Position numbers and translations under genes: made by a program
Shown: positions 1 through 9,800 of the stretch, piece by piece
How the letters are laid out: every line of letters begins with the position of its first letter
Position numbering within the stretch: position 1 is the stretch's first letter
Notes under the pieces: generated by a model
What the model saw: the letters and a program-made list of their open reading frames with translations, nothing else
Told to the model about the DNA's origin: nothing
The model's database searches: none
Origin: Isotricha intestinalis
Taxonomy: Eukaryota; Ciliophora; Litostomatea; Vestibuliferida; Isotrichidae
Length of the DNA: 22,959 nucleotides
NCBI GenBank assembly: GCA_023807065.1
Contig: JAJJLU010003951.1
Location: 1-22,959 of the forward strand
Direction of reading: 5' to 3'

Positions 1-279
1 TAATATAAGAAAAAGAATTTGTTTTACTTTTTATTTATAATTTGAAATGATAAAATTGATTATCAAACATGAAACAATTAAATATACACGTAAAAAAACT
101 ATTAAATTTTAAATAAGATGTAATTCAAAAAACAAAAAATGATTTTTTTAATTACAAAATATTTTATTCAAGAAAGAATTGAATGGGAATATATTAATTT
201 CTTAATTTGGATAATTATTTTTTATTATTTTTCTATTTAATTTTTTTTTCCCTAATTTTAAAATTATTGTTATATTTAA
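1..279. promoter_or_regulatory. Upstream region of the RWD gene
   Basis: These 279 bases contain no gene that can be supported. They end in a run of T, then CCC and an A/T-only leader before the ATG at 280. They presumably include the promoter of the RWD gene. No telomeric repeat is seen at the window edge. Confidence 0.4.
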
Positions 280-1419
280 ATGGAAGAAATTATTGCTGGA
301 GAAATTAAAGGTTGTAGAGAAGTAAAAGATTTTATAAATGATTATATGATTTCAATGGTTAATACAATAAAAGATGGTAAAAATATAATAATTTTTTTTA
401 TAGAATTAGCACAAAAATTTCCTACAAAAAAAAATGAATATTATTCATATATAAAATATAATGAAATTGAACGTGAAATTAAAATATTTTTTAAATTCTA
501 TCCAAATACAAAATTAAATAAAAGAGAAAAAGAAATATACTTTATAATAATAATAAATGAAGAATATCCTCAAAAAGCTCCAATAGTACAATGTATATAT
601 GATGTAAATAAAAAATTACATTTTACTTTTTAGGAATCTTTTCCAAATTTAAGTGATTGTAGAAATTTTCAAACTATATTAATTCCAGAATGGAAACAAA
701 ATAATTCTTTTTGTGAATTGATTCAAAAAATTCCAGATTTCATAAATAACATTGAAGAAGAATCAAAAAGTAATTTATTATCAATTTACGGAACTTATTC
801 TTTAACTTATAAATATAATATTAATGACTTTTTATCAAATTCACAAAATAAAGTTTTTAAAATTAAAATATTATCTGAAACTAATAATAAAAATTTAGGG
901 AATAAATATTTAATCATAACTGATTTATTTATTATAATATTAGATGTGGCTAATGAAAAATATAAAAATGAATGTAGAATTGATTTTTATAATGAATTAA
1001 TAGAAATAATGAATATAAAAGAATTTCATATTAAAAAAGAAGAAAATATATATTTAGATGCAATAAAATTTGATTGGAAGAGAAAATCAAAAAAAACTTT
1101 TAATGATAATATCTTAATTAATCCAAAAGAAAAAGGAGATATAATAGAATTAATTAATATGAAACAAGCTTTATTAATGAGTAAATATAAAAAATTTTTG
1201 TGTAGAAATGAGAATGATTTAAAAGTATTAACTTCAATTATAGATATTAAAGAAAAAATTTTTGATAAATATCAAAATGATTTTACTTATAGAACAATTA
1301 CTTCTCTTTATCAAAAAGTTATTGATATGTCTCAAAAAAATTATAAACTATTAAATTATTATATTGAAAAATTAGATAAACTAATGAATAAATATGATTT
1401 ATTAAAAAAGGGAAAATGA
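280..1419 (+). CDS. RWD/UBC-like protein with PH-like middle domain, spliced (280-603 joined to 634-1419)
   Basis: The product is 369 residues once the 30-base intron at 604-633 is removed; both parts lie in the same frame. Residues about 30-165 look like an RWD/UEV (inactive UBC-like) fold. There is a YPxxxP motif at 96-101 (YPQKAP), and just after the splice junction a SFPNLSD stretch followed by ILIPEW, which matches the HPN...L..W part of the UBC fold. The position expected for the catalytic cysteine (ICLxIL in E2s) reads NFQTIL, so no conjugating activity is expected. Residues about 175-300 alternate hydrophobic strands and end in a helix (IIELINMKQALLMSKYKKFL), resembling a PH-like domain. 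The C-terminus is helical. The start is the first ATG, after a T-rich leader. It is the only gene here ending in TGA. A ubiquitin-like gene follows 82 bases downstream on the same strand. RWD is fairly well supported; PH-like is tentative, and the exact function is unknown. Confidence 0.7.
604..633 (+). other. 30-base spliceosomal intron, phase 0
   Basis: The stretch begins GTAAAT and ends CTTTTTAG, with an A/T-only-like interior. Upstream frame (280-603) and downstream frame (634-1419) are the same, and removing it joins YPQKAPIVQCIYD to ESFPNLSDC, which restores a UBC/RWD-like block. Its length is a multiple of three, and the only in-frame stop is the TAG formed by the acceptor itself. A 48-base alternative using GTACAA at 586 would also keep frame but would delete conserved-looking residues VQCIYD. 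The extreme shortness fits ciliate-type introns. Confidence 0.75.
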
Positions 1420-1501
1420 AATAAAGATTTTAATTTTTTTTTGAAGAAAAATTATTAATTAATTGTATATAAATAACATTTTTAAAATAATTAAATATAA
1501 A

Positions 1502-1735
1502 ATGTTAATTACAATTAAAACTCTTTCAGGGAGAAAAATTTCTTTAGATTTTGAACCAACTCAAAAAATAAATGAAATAAAAGAAACTCTTCAAGAAAAA
1601 GAAGGAATACCAAAAGAACAAATTAGACTTATCTATGCTGGAAAAGTACTTGCTGAAGAATCAAAAATAGAAGAATTTAAAATTCAACCTGGAACTGTAA
1701 TAATGATGATGATGCATTTAAAAGGAGGATTTTAA
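1502..1735 (+). CDS. NEDD8/ubiquitin-like modifier protein
   Basis: This 77-residue protein is a full-length ubiquitin fold. It begins MLITIKTLSG (compare MLIKVKTLTG in NEDD8) and has EKEGIP at 33-38, RLIYAGK at 42-48 and a C-terminal HLKGGF. The Gly-Gly lies at 75-76, so one Phe would have to be removed to mature it. Hydrophobic-patch residues Leu8 and Ile44 are kept, and position 70 is Met. Lys6, Lys27, Lys33 and Lys48 are present; Lys11 is Arg and Lys63 is Pro. Position 72, which distinguishes ubiquitin (Arg) from NEDD8 (Ala) for their E1 enzymes, is His. A longer frame opens at 1463 with TTG, but the ATG at 1502 gives exactly the family N-terminus. It is single copy and monomeric, unlike polyubiquitin genes. 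NEDD8-like is favoured over a divergent ubiquitin or another UBL. Confidence 0.88.
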   Translation: MLITIKTLSGRKISLDFEPTQKINEIKETLQEKEGIPKEQIRLIYAGKVLAEESKIEEFKIQPGTVIMMMMHLKGGF

Positions 1736-2029
1736 AAATATTTTCATATTTTTATATAAATAATTAAGTCTAAAAACCTAAATTTTTTTTTTTATATTTT
1801 TATTTAAAAACGTTTTTTAGAAAAACATAATCTATATTTTTTATAAAATAAAATTAATTATATTTAATAAAGCAAATTATGATTTATTTATATAGATTGA
1901 AATATTTATATTTTTAAGAGAATATTTTATAATATATTAGTTAAATATATATTTCACATTCTTTTTTAATACATTAAAATAAATTAGATAATTTTTTTAA
2001 TTTAAATATTTAATTTATGAAAATTTAAT
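1736..2029. other. Intergenic AT-rich spacer without a recognisable gene
   Basis: This stretch of 294 bases separates the ubiquitin-like gene from the next gene on the same strand. It consists of A/T runs with frequent stops in all frames. I see no tRNA-like box, conserved motif or repeat. It presumably holds the 3' end signal of the upstream gene and the promoter of the downstream one. Confidence 0.6.
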
Positions 2030-3616
2030 ATGATAAATTATAGCGATACAAAATGGTTAAATTTAAGTCAAATGGATAATTCAATAATAAAAACATTACC
2101 AAATGAAAAAAATAAAAATATATCAAAATCAAAAAACAAAGATAACAATAATACATCATTAACAACTCAAAGAGTAAAAGTAAATATATCAAAGAAAAAA
2201 AGTAATTTAAACACTTCAAAACCAAAAAAAACAAAATATTTAGAAAATAAATTAAGAAATTGTTCTCCAAATAATTTAAGTTCAAATGTTAGAAAAATAA
2301 ATGAAAAAAAAGATAGATTAGATTATTCTGAGCAAAGAAGATTTAGTCAATTAGGAAAAAAATTAAGATATAATAAAAGTTGCGAAGATAACATTCAAAT
2401 AAATAATGAGAAAAATATATTTTATAATAGTATGATTAATTTAAATAATATTAATAATAATTTTGAACCAATAATAACAGATTATCAAAATAATAGAAAA
2501 AAAATAGAAAAAAAAAATTTATCAAATACAGATTTAAATCTAAAAAGAAATTATTCAAATAAAAAAAATAAATTTTCAAAAGAAAATAATGAAAAAGAAA
2601 TAATAAAAAATTTAAAAGTAAATAATACAACAAATAATGTAAAATTAATAAAAAAATTAGAAGATAATTTTCAATTAATAGAAGATAAAATAATAGATAA
2701 AAATTTTGAAAAAGATATTGCACAAGATGATTTAATATTAAGTCAAAAAATAAAAGAAGAATCAACAACTTTCGAAAATAAAATAGAAGATTTTTCTTCT
2801 TTTGATTCAATAAATTCTTTTATTTTAGAAAATAAAAATAATGAAAAAAATGATTTAGAAGATAATGGAAATGTAAATTTAAGTTATGAAAATATAAAAA
2901 ATGATTTTTTTATTTTTTATACTCATAATTATTTCAATGATATTAATATTAATATGATTAAATTAGAATTTCAATTATTTTTAGAAAAATTTTTCGATTT
3001 ACAAAGTCTTTATCATAATAAATTAAATTATCATAGAAATCAAAATTATTTAACTAAAAAAATTCTTCAATGTTTTATTGATAAATTCGTTATTTTAAAT
3101 AAAAAAAAACATAAATTAATATGTAAATTCGATGTTTCAAAAATTAAAAATAATTTTAAAAATTTTGTTAATTCTTATAAAAGTCAAAATGATAATGAGT
3201 TAATATTAAATAATAAAAACGAATGTATTTTATGGAAAAATATTTTCAATGGAATAGAAAAAAAAAATATTATGACAAAGGAAATATTTAAAATAATTGT
3301 TTTAGACAAATATAATAATATTAAATTACTTTTAAATGATAAACAGAAAAAAATATGTGAGAATTTATTAAATAAATTCAATAATAATATAATAAAAAGA
3401 AAAGAAGAAAAAAAATTAACTTCAAAAAAATCAATGAATAAAAAAAACAAATCTAATAATCAATTAATTAAAAGTCCAAATCAAAATTCTACAAAAAATT
3501 TACTCCATTTAAAAAGTTTTAATAATTTAAATAAAAATCAAAATTCTAATTTAAATAATATTAAAAATTTTAATTCTACAATGAAAATAAGTAAAAATAA
3601 CAATAAAAAAATTTAA
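2030..3616 (+). CDS. Uncharacterised Asn/Lys-rich protein with C-terminal ordered core
   Basis: The 528-residue protein is not one I recognise. Residues 20-280 and 455-528 are low complexity, rich in Asn, Lys and Ser, and probably disordered. The part that looks folded is about 291-452. It opens with an aromatic stretch (DFFIFYTHNYF) followed by an amphipathic helix, MIKLEFQLFLEKFFDLQSLY, and the helical-looking stretches TKKILQCFIDKFVILNKKKH and TKEIFKIIVLDKYNNIKLLL. There is no signal peptide or membrane segment. The start is the first ATG after a spacer full of stops; the stop is TAA. Convergent with the NBR1-like gene, 130 bases away. The coding call rests on the long frame and the non-random hydrophobic pattern of the core. 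Its Lys/Arg-rich tail would suit a nucleic-acid or cytoskeletal binder, but that is speculation. Confidence 0.75.
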   Translation: MINYSDTKWLNLSQMDNSIIKTLPNEKNKNISKSKNKDNNNTSLTTQRVKVNISKKKSNLNTSKPKKTKYLENKLRNCSPNNLSSNVRKINEKKDRLDYSEQRRFSQLGKKLRYNKSCEDNIQINNEKNIFYNSMINLNNINNNFEPIITDYQNNRKKIEKKNLSNTDLNLKRNYSNKKNKFSKENNEKEIIKNLKVNNTTNNVKLIKKLEDNFQLIEDKIIDKNFEKDIAQDDLILSQKIKEESTTFENKIEDFSSFDSINSFILENKNNEKNDLEDNGNVNLSYENIKNDFFIFYTHNYFNDININMIKLEFQLFLEKFFDLQSLYHNKLNYHRNQNYLTKKILQCFIDKFVILNKKKHKLICKFDVSKIKNNFKNFVNSYKSQNDNELILNNKNECILWKNIFNGIEKKNIMTKEIFKIIVLDKYNNIKLLLNDKQKKICENLLNKFNNNIIKRKEEKKLTSKKSMNKKNKSNNQLIKSPNQNSTKNLLHLKSFNNLNKNQNSNLNNIKNFNSTMKISKNNNKKI

Positions 3617-3746
3617 ATTACATATATGTGATTTTTTTTTTTTAATTATAAATAAAAACAAAAATTTATTTAAATTAAAAAAAAAGATATAATAATATTT
3701 TAAATTTAACATAAAAAATATTTTTTTATGAAAAAGTCAGAATAAT

Positions 3747-5441
3747 TTAATTTTCTAAAAGGAGTTGGATTGCTTCTTCATAATTTCCTTTAGCTTGATT
3801 TAAAGCGTCAGTTAATTCATTTTCATTTCTTTGTGCAAAAAATTCTTTAAGTTTATTTAAATTCTCTTCAAAATCATTCATATTATCATAACTACTTCTT
3901 GCAGAATCAATTCTTTCAAAATTATTAATTCCTGAAATAACCAAATTCACAATACAATAATCTATAGTATTTTTATTACTATCATATAAATATAATTTTA
4001 TTTGTTCTTTATTATTAGGATTTTGTCTTTGTTTTATTTGAATATTTAAATCTAAATCCATTTTTTCTTCAATTGGAATTGGTTTAGGTAATCTTTTTGA
4101 ATTTATTATTAAATTTTTTCCTTCTCCTTCTAGTGAAAAATTATTTGGTAAAGGTGAATTTCCTAAATTTTGGATTGTTATCTTTATTGTTTCTCTTCCT
4201 GATTTTAAATTATTTATATTAAGTGAAAATTCTTTTTTTTGTAATTTTATTTTAGCATTATAACCTCTTCTGGAATTATTATTAAATTCATCTTGGAAAT
4301 TATATGAATCTTCTTCCAATTTAGTGGTAGTTTTTGTTTTAGAATTGACGTTACTATTATTTTTATTTATTTTATTATTATAATAATAATCATTATTCTT
4401 GGATTTATTATTTTGATTGTTATTATTATTATTAAAACCATTATTAAAATCATTATCAAAATTATTATTATTATAATTACTTAAATTATTATCATAATTA
4501 TTAATATTATAATCATTAAAATTATTATTATTATTATTACCATTATTATTATTATTATTATTTTTTATTTCATTTATAAAATTTTGTATTTCTTTATTTG
4601 TATCATTCATTTTTTTTTCCATTAAATTCAATTGATTTGATATATTTGTTTTTATTTTTGACATTTCTTTATTTAAATTATTTGTCAATAAATTTATAAT
4701 TTCATTCTTAGAAATATTAAAATTTGAATTTGAATTAGCATTTGATTTTTGATTTTGAATAAAATTATTTTCTAATGTTTTTAAATTCTGGTTAAATGTA
4801 TTTTCGAATTTTTGTAACTGTTGATTTATTTCTTCAAATTTTTGATTTTTTTCTTTTTTATCCTTTTCAATTTTTTCATATATTGGTTTTAATTTTTGTT
4901 CTAATATTTTATTAATTTTTTCCAACAATTCATTTGGATTAATTTGATTAATTTCTTCTTTTTTTATTTCCTTTTCATCATTTCCAAATTCATTAATATT
5001 TTTATTATTCTTATCATTATTATTATTAGGAGAATTATTTTCATAATTTTTTTTACTATTTATTTTCTCTGAATTTTCATTATTTATATCTCTATTTTTA
5101 TCCTCTCTTGATCTTACTTCTTCCCTTAAATGTTCTAAGTTTTCATTTTCTTTTATTTTTTTTTCTTTCAAATTTCCTTCTTCTTTTTCCCTTTCTTTTT
5201 TATTAATCAATTCACATTTTATTTCCATTTTATTTGATTTTTCTCTAATTTTTGTATAATCTTCTTCAGTTCTAATTATTTGATTATCCAACGCATTAAA
5301 TATAATTAATTCTTCATCATCTTTTAATTCAATGTCTAATTCCTCAATTAAACTTTCTTTTAATTGTTTTAAAGTAGTTGGAGATGAAATAAAACTATAT
5401 TTATTTTTAAATGCAAATTGAACCATTTTGTTACTACTCAT
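3747..5441 (-). CDS. NBR1-like protein: PB1-like, coiled coil, Ig-like and UBA/CUE domains
   Basis: The 564-residue protein has the order of domains seen in NBR1-family selective autophagy receptors. Residues 5-78 look like a PB1/ubiquitin-like fold (VQFAFKNKYSF; then LIIFNALDNQIIRTEEDYTKI, resembling the acidic OPCA part of PB1). Residues 160-292 are coiled coil, 293-366 an Asn tract, 402-503 a beta-rich Ig-like domain (FSLNINNLKSGRETIKITIQ, ending DYCIVNLVISG) comparable to the NBR1 FW domain, and 526-564 a UBA/CUE-like helical end (LKEFFAQRNENELTDALNQA then NYEEAIQLLLEN). The ZZ zinc finger of animal and fungal NBR1 is absent: I see no Cys pairs. A candidate LC3-interacting motif EEDYTKI at 59-65 lies inside the PB1-like part, so may be buried. 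If correct, it would bind ubiquitin and cargo in the cytosol. An alternative is a ubiquitin-binding scaffold unrelated to autophagy. Confidence 0.78.
   Translation of the reverse strand: MSSNKMVQFAFKNKYSFISSPTTLKQLKESLIEELDIELKDDEELIIFNALDNQIIRTEEDYTKIREKSNKMEIKCELINKKEREKEEGNLKEKKIKENENLEHLREEVRSREDKNRDINNENSEKINSKKNYENNSPNNNNDKNNKNINEFGNDEKEIKKEEINQINPNELLEKINKILEQKLKPIYEKIEKDKKEKNQKFEEINQQLQKFENTFNQNLKTLENNFIQNQKSNANSNSNFNISKNEIINLLTNNLNKEMSKIKTNISNQLNLMEKKMNDTNKEIQNFINEIKNNNNNNNGNNNNNNFNDYNINNYDNNLSNYNNNNFDNDFNNGFNNNNNNQNNKSKNNDYYYNNKINKNNSNVNSKTKTTTKLEEDSYNFQDEFNNNSRRGYNAKIKLQKKEFSLNINNLKSGRETIKITIQNLGNSPLPNNFSLEGEGKNLIINSKRLPKPIPIEEKMDLDLNIQIKQRQNPNNKEQIKLYLYDSNKNTIDYCIVNLVISGINNFERIDSARSSYDNMNDFEENLNKLKEFFAQRNENELTDALNQAKGNYEEAIQLLLEN
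4371..4563. repeat. ATT/AAT trinucleotide-rich tract coding for polyasparagine
   Basis: Imperfect ATT/TAT triplet runs on the + strand encode Asn (AAT) runs, roughly residues 293-357 of the NBR1-like protein, interspersed with Tyr, Asp and Phe. The tract sits between the coiled coil and the Ig-like domain, as expected of a length-variable linker. Slippage at this microsatellite probably changes its length between alleles. Confidence 0.8.
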
Positions 5442-5700
5442 TTATTTAAAAAATCAAAATAAATTGATAAAATAGTTATTAATGATATTTTATTTTTTTT
5501 TGAAAATGAAATTAATCATTATGAGTGAAATTCAAATAATGAAATATTAAATTATATATTTAAAATTTTAATTGATAATGAGGAGGAAAAAATTAAAGAA
5601 AAAAAAGTTTATAAATATATAAATAATAAATATATAAAAAGTATTTAAATTAATTTAATTAAAATATAAAAAATATCATTATAAATACAAAATTTCCCAA

Positions 5701-6495
5701 TTACAAACTATCTTGATCGTAATATCTTCCATAATCATTTTTATCTTTATAATTATTAGAATTATCATCATCATCATCATTGAAATTTTTATCTTTATTT
5801 TTTCCATAAAAATAAAAATAAACAATAATTTGAAAAAGAGTAAGTAAAATTCCAATAGCATTAGGAATAATAATTTGATATTTTTCAATAACAATACCAT
5901 AAATAAACCAAAAAGAAGAACAAAAACATTGAAAAATAGTAGTAATAATTGGAATTAAAGTATAATTTCCAGTTTTTATAACAGTAAATATTTTTTGTCC
6001 TGGAGCTCCTGCATTAATAACACCTAAAAATATTTGAATTGTACCAATTATTTTTTCAGCATATTCATTTTCTTTCAAACTTTTGTTATCTGAATCAAAA
6101 TCTTTAAAAGTTTGTGTTGATAAATAAAAAATTTCCAAAGTTAAATTATATGCAACGAAAAGATACAATATAAATCTTTGGCATTTAAATTCTGAATAAT
6201 ACCATAAATATATTGAGGAATAAAGTATTGTTATTAATGTACATGCTAGATTTGAGACTATTAATATTATATCAAATATTATTATTGAATATGCTAAATT
6301 TAAAGTACAATTAAATACATTTGATATAAACATAAATTCTGGTATTGATTCTAATTTTCTTTGACCTTTCTTTAATTCATAAAATAATACTCCTGGAGTT
6401 AAATTTAATCCTATTGATATTATTGTCCCTGATATTGGAATTATATAATTTGTTAGAAATGTTCCTTCTTTTATTGCAGAAAATAAGATTTTCAT
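5701..6495 (-). CDS. SWEET (MtN3/saliva) family sugar transporter
   Basis: This 264-residue membrane protein has two MtN3 repeats (about 14-97 and 147-230) giving seven predicted membrane helices. The second repeat is textbook: Pro182 after a VIKTGNYTL loop, FWFIYG at 195-200, PNAIG at 211-215 and Gln222 before a Tyr/Phe-rich last helix. The first repeat is more diverged: the WxxYG element reads NLAYS, but Asn82 in VSNLACTL corresponds to the pore Asn of SWEETs, paired with Asn212. SWEETs are uniporters moving mono- or disaccharides down their gradient across plasma or organelle membranes. The C-terminus is a hydrophilic Asp/Asn/Lys tail facing the cytosol, with an Asp run at 240-244. It is read divergently from the kinesin gene, 311 bases away. 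Family assignment is confident; the sugar and the membrane are not known. Confidence 0.9.
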   Translation of the reverse strand: MKILFSAIKEGTFLTNYIIPISGTIISIGLNLTPGVLFYELKKGQRKLESIPEFMFISNVFNCTLNLAYSIIIFDIILIVSNLACTLITILYSSIYLWYYSEFKCQRFILYLFVAYNLTLEIFYLSTQTFKDFDSDNKSLKENEYAEKIIGTIQIFLGVINAGAPGQKIFTVIKTGNYTLIPIITTIFQCFCSSFWFIYGIVIEKYQIIIPNAIGILLTLFQIIVYFYFYGKNKDKNFNDDDDDNSNNYKDKNDYGRYYDQDSL

Positions 6496-6806
6496 ATTTT
6501 TTTTAATTTTTTTTGATTATTTTTGTTTATTTTTTTTTCACTTTATTAAAAAAATATTATAAGTGATATTTAATGTAATTTATCTAAAGAATTAAAATTA
6601 GAATTTTTTATTATTTATGAAATAACAATAGAAATTTATCAACCTAAAAATATCAATTTAACTAAAAAGAACACATTGAAAAACTCTTTATTTATTTTTT
6701 TTTTAAGAAAAACAAATAGAACTAATTTAATAAAATTCACAATTTAAAAAATATTCAAAAAAAACTCACAAAAAAAAATCTAAAATAAAAATAAAAAAAA
6801 AAAAAA
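6496..6806. promoter_or_regulatory. Divergent intergenic region between SWEET and kinesin genes
   Basis: This spacer of 311 bases lies between two start codons facing away from each other, so it must hold both promoters. It is nearly pure A/T, with T runs next to the SWEET start and a long A run directly before the kinesin ATG. I see no recognisable box beyond generic AT-rich sequence, and no RNA gene. Confidence 0.5.
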
Positions 6807-9800
6807 ATGACTTCAAAATCGAAAAATCATTATCTTCAACGTTCAAACACTTTAACAACTCAAATAACATATAATAAAAACGCTCCTCTTCAAAAATTTC
6901 AAATAAAAGATCAGAAAAAGCGAGAATCTTTTTCAAAAAATATGAATCCAATAACAATAATAAATACAAAATCAGAGAAAGCATTAAATTCAAATCAATT
7001 AATAATAAATAACAAAGAAAATATAATTGATAATAATAGATCATCAACAAGGAAAAATTCATTAACAACAATAAAAGAAAGAAATAAAAATATAAAAGTA
7101 TATTGTAGATTTCGTCCATTAAACGAAATGGAAATATCATTGTTGAAGAATAACATAGGATGGATAATTCCAGAATATGATAAAATAGAAAATAAAAAAA
7201 ATATAATAAGAATTCAAAATAAGAATCCAGAATTAATAAATACTATAGATAATAGGCCATCATTTTCATTTGATAAAATATTTTCAGAAAATTCATCTCA
7301 AAAAGAAATATATGAAAATATTGGGAAAGAAATAGTAAAAGATGTAATGGATGGTTATAATGGAACAATATTTGCTTATGGACAAAGTGGTTCTGGTAAA
7401 ACTTATACTATGTATGGTGATATTTATGATAATGAGATTAAAGGTGTTATTCCCAGAATCATTGAAGAAATATTTAATTATGTTGAATTAAGTGATGAAA
7501 ATATATCTTTCCAATTTAAATTAAGTGTTGTTCAAATTTATAAAGAAATAATATTTGATTTATTAACTGGAGAAAAAAATCTTATTATTAAAGAAAGTCC
7601 TACAAAAGGAATTTTTATTGATAATTTAAGTGAAGTTTATTTAAGTTCAATTGATGATTTTTTATATTATTCAGATATAGCTGAAAGTAATAGAAAAAAA
7701 GGAGAAACAAAATTAAATAGAAATTCAAGTAGAAGTCATTCAATAATGATATTAGAAGTATCACAGAAATTTAAAAGAGAAAATATAATAAAAAAAGGAA
7801 TTTTAAATTTAGTAGATTTAGCAGGAAGTGAAAAAGTTTCTAAAACAAATGCAATAGGAGAAACATTAGAAGAAGCAAAAAAAATAAATTTAAGTTTATC
7901 TGCTTTAGGAAATGTTATTCATTCTTTAACATCTAATTCAGATTATATTCCTTATAGAAATAGTAAATTAACTAGAATTTTAAAAGAAAGTTTAGGTGGA
8001 AATTATAAAACAAGTTTAATTGTTACTTGCTCACCTCATTCTTATAATTTAGATGAAAGTATTTCTAGTTTACAATTTGCTCAAAGAGTTAAAAATATTA
8101 AAAATAAAGTTAAAATTAATATTAAATATTCTTATGAAGAATTACAACAAATTGTTTATCAATTAAAAAAAAAGTTAGAAATCGCTAATCAAAAAATTTT
8201 AAAACTTAAAAAAGGAGAAAATTTCATTGAAGATTATGAAAATAATTATTTAGATAATGATGATGAATGTTATAATTGTAATGTTTTAAAAGAAGAAAAA
8301 AATAATTTGGAAAGTAAAATTGAAGAATTGAATAATATAATTAAAGAAAAAAATGAGGAAATTGAAAAAATTAATAATAAAAATAACAATTCTTTCAGTA
8401 GTGATAATTTTGAAGATAAAAGTAGTAAAATTAAAAATTTATATGAAAACATCAAAAATATTTTAAATGATATTCAAAATGAAAATCAGAAATTTAATAA
8501 TGATAATATAAGTAATAATTTAATTATTCAAAATGATAATTTTAATCAATTAATTTCTAATTACATAAATAATTCTAATAAAAAAGAATTTTTTGATGAA
8601 ATAAATAAAATGTTATTAAACAATTTAAAAAGTTCAAACAATGAAAAATATAATAGTATATATAATGAATATGTAAAGAATTTAAATGATATATATTTAA
8701 AAATAGAATCAAATAAGAATATTCCCTTAGAAGATTTATTAAATTTATTTTCAATTAATTATTTCTATGAATATTTACATTATTATTTTTCTTATCAATT
8801 ACTAAATAAATCATATGAAAAAATAAAAAATGATAATGAAACAATAAATAATATAAATAGTCAATTAACAGAAATAATAGGAAATTTATTATCATCAAAT
8901 TATGAAATGGCAAATAATAATCAAATAAATGAAAATGCAATAAATTTAATAAAAACAATAAATGAACCAAATTTAACTTCCTCAATAAATTTAAGTAATA
9001 CAATTGATAATAATAATATTAATATTCATCATACAAAAATGTCTGTGACTTTTGGAAATGATATTTCTCAAAAATTTATCAAAGTAGTTTCTAAAAAAAA
9101 TTTAAATTTAGGAAAAAATAAAAAATTAAATACTATTTTTACTTTAAATAATGCTAATAATAATCTTTTTAATAGTGTTTATTGCTTTAATAATAATAGT
9201 GAAAAAATTATTGATTCTAATGACAAAATTAATGATGATAATTTTGATAAATATAAAAGTATTAATTTATTTAAATCTATTCCTTATGAAGATATTCATA
9301 CTTTTGAAAATAAAAAAATCGTTGATGAAACAAAAGAAAATCAATCTTTAATTAAAATGATTGAACAAGTTTTTGTTTCTAATATTAAAAAAAATGAAGA
9401 TTTACTTTTAGAAATTGAAAATATTAAAAAAGATTTTGATAAAGTTATTAATTATAATAATAATTATTTTTCTAATTTAATTTTAGATAACAATAAAGAA
9501 TTTAATAATAATATAAATAAAGAAAATAAAAATGAAAAAAATAATTTAAAAGTTCAAAATTTAAAAAAATCAAATAAAAAATATTCAGAAGAGTGTAATA
9601 TAGAAAATGAAAATGATTTAGATAAAACTCCAAAAAATGAAATTACATTAAAATATGATAATGTAATAAAAGATAAAGAAACAGAATTTAAAGATAAAGA
9701 AGGAAATAAAATATTAAAAATAAAAAGAATAGATAAATATAATAATCATATAACTAACGATGAAAATAATAAAAATAATAATTTAACAAGAAATAAAATA

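Noticed and set aside
631..633. TAG as a sense codon or programmed readthrough site in the RWD gene
   Set aside because: A GTAAAT...TTTTAG intron explains it, removal improves the RWD match, and no other in-frame TAG occurs inside any gene of the window.
586..633. A 48-base intron alternative starting at GTACAA
   Set aside because: It keeps frame but has a weaker donor and would remove VQCIYD, which fits the UBC-like fold after the YPxxxP motif.
1463..1501. Extension of the ubiquitin-like protein upstream to a TTG codon
   Set aside because: TTG is not a normal nuclear start, and the ATG at 1502 gives the exact ubiquitin-family N-terminus.
2025..2285. Minus-strand frames rich in Leu, Phe, Tyr and Ile opposite the Lys/Asn-rich genes (also at 2451-2810, 3184-3450, 8755-9003, 9754-9984, 13312-13551)
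   Set aside because: They are the complement of AAA/AAT-type codons, have the composition of shadow frames and lack domains or own spacing.
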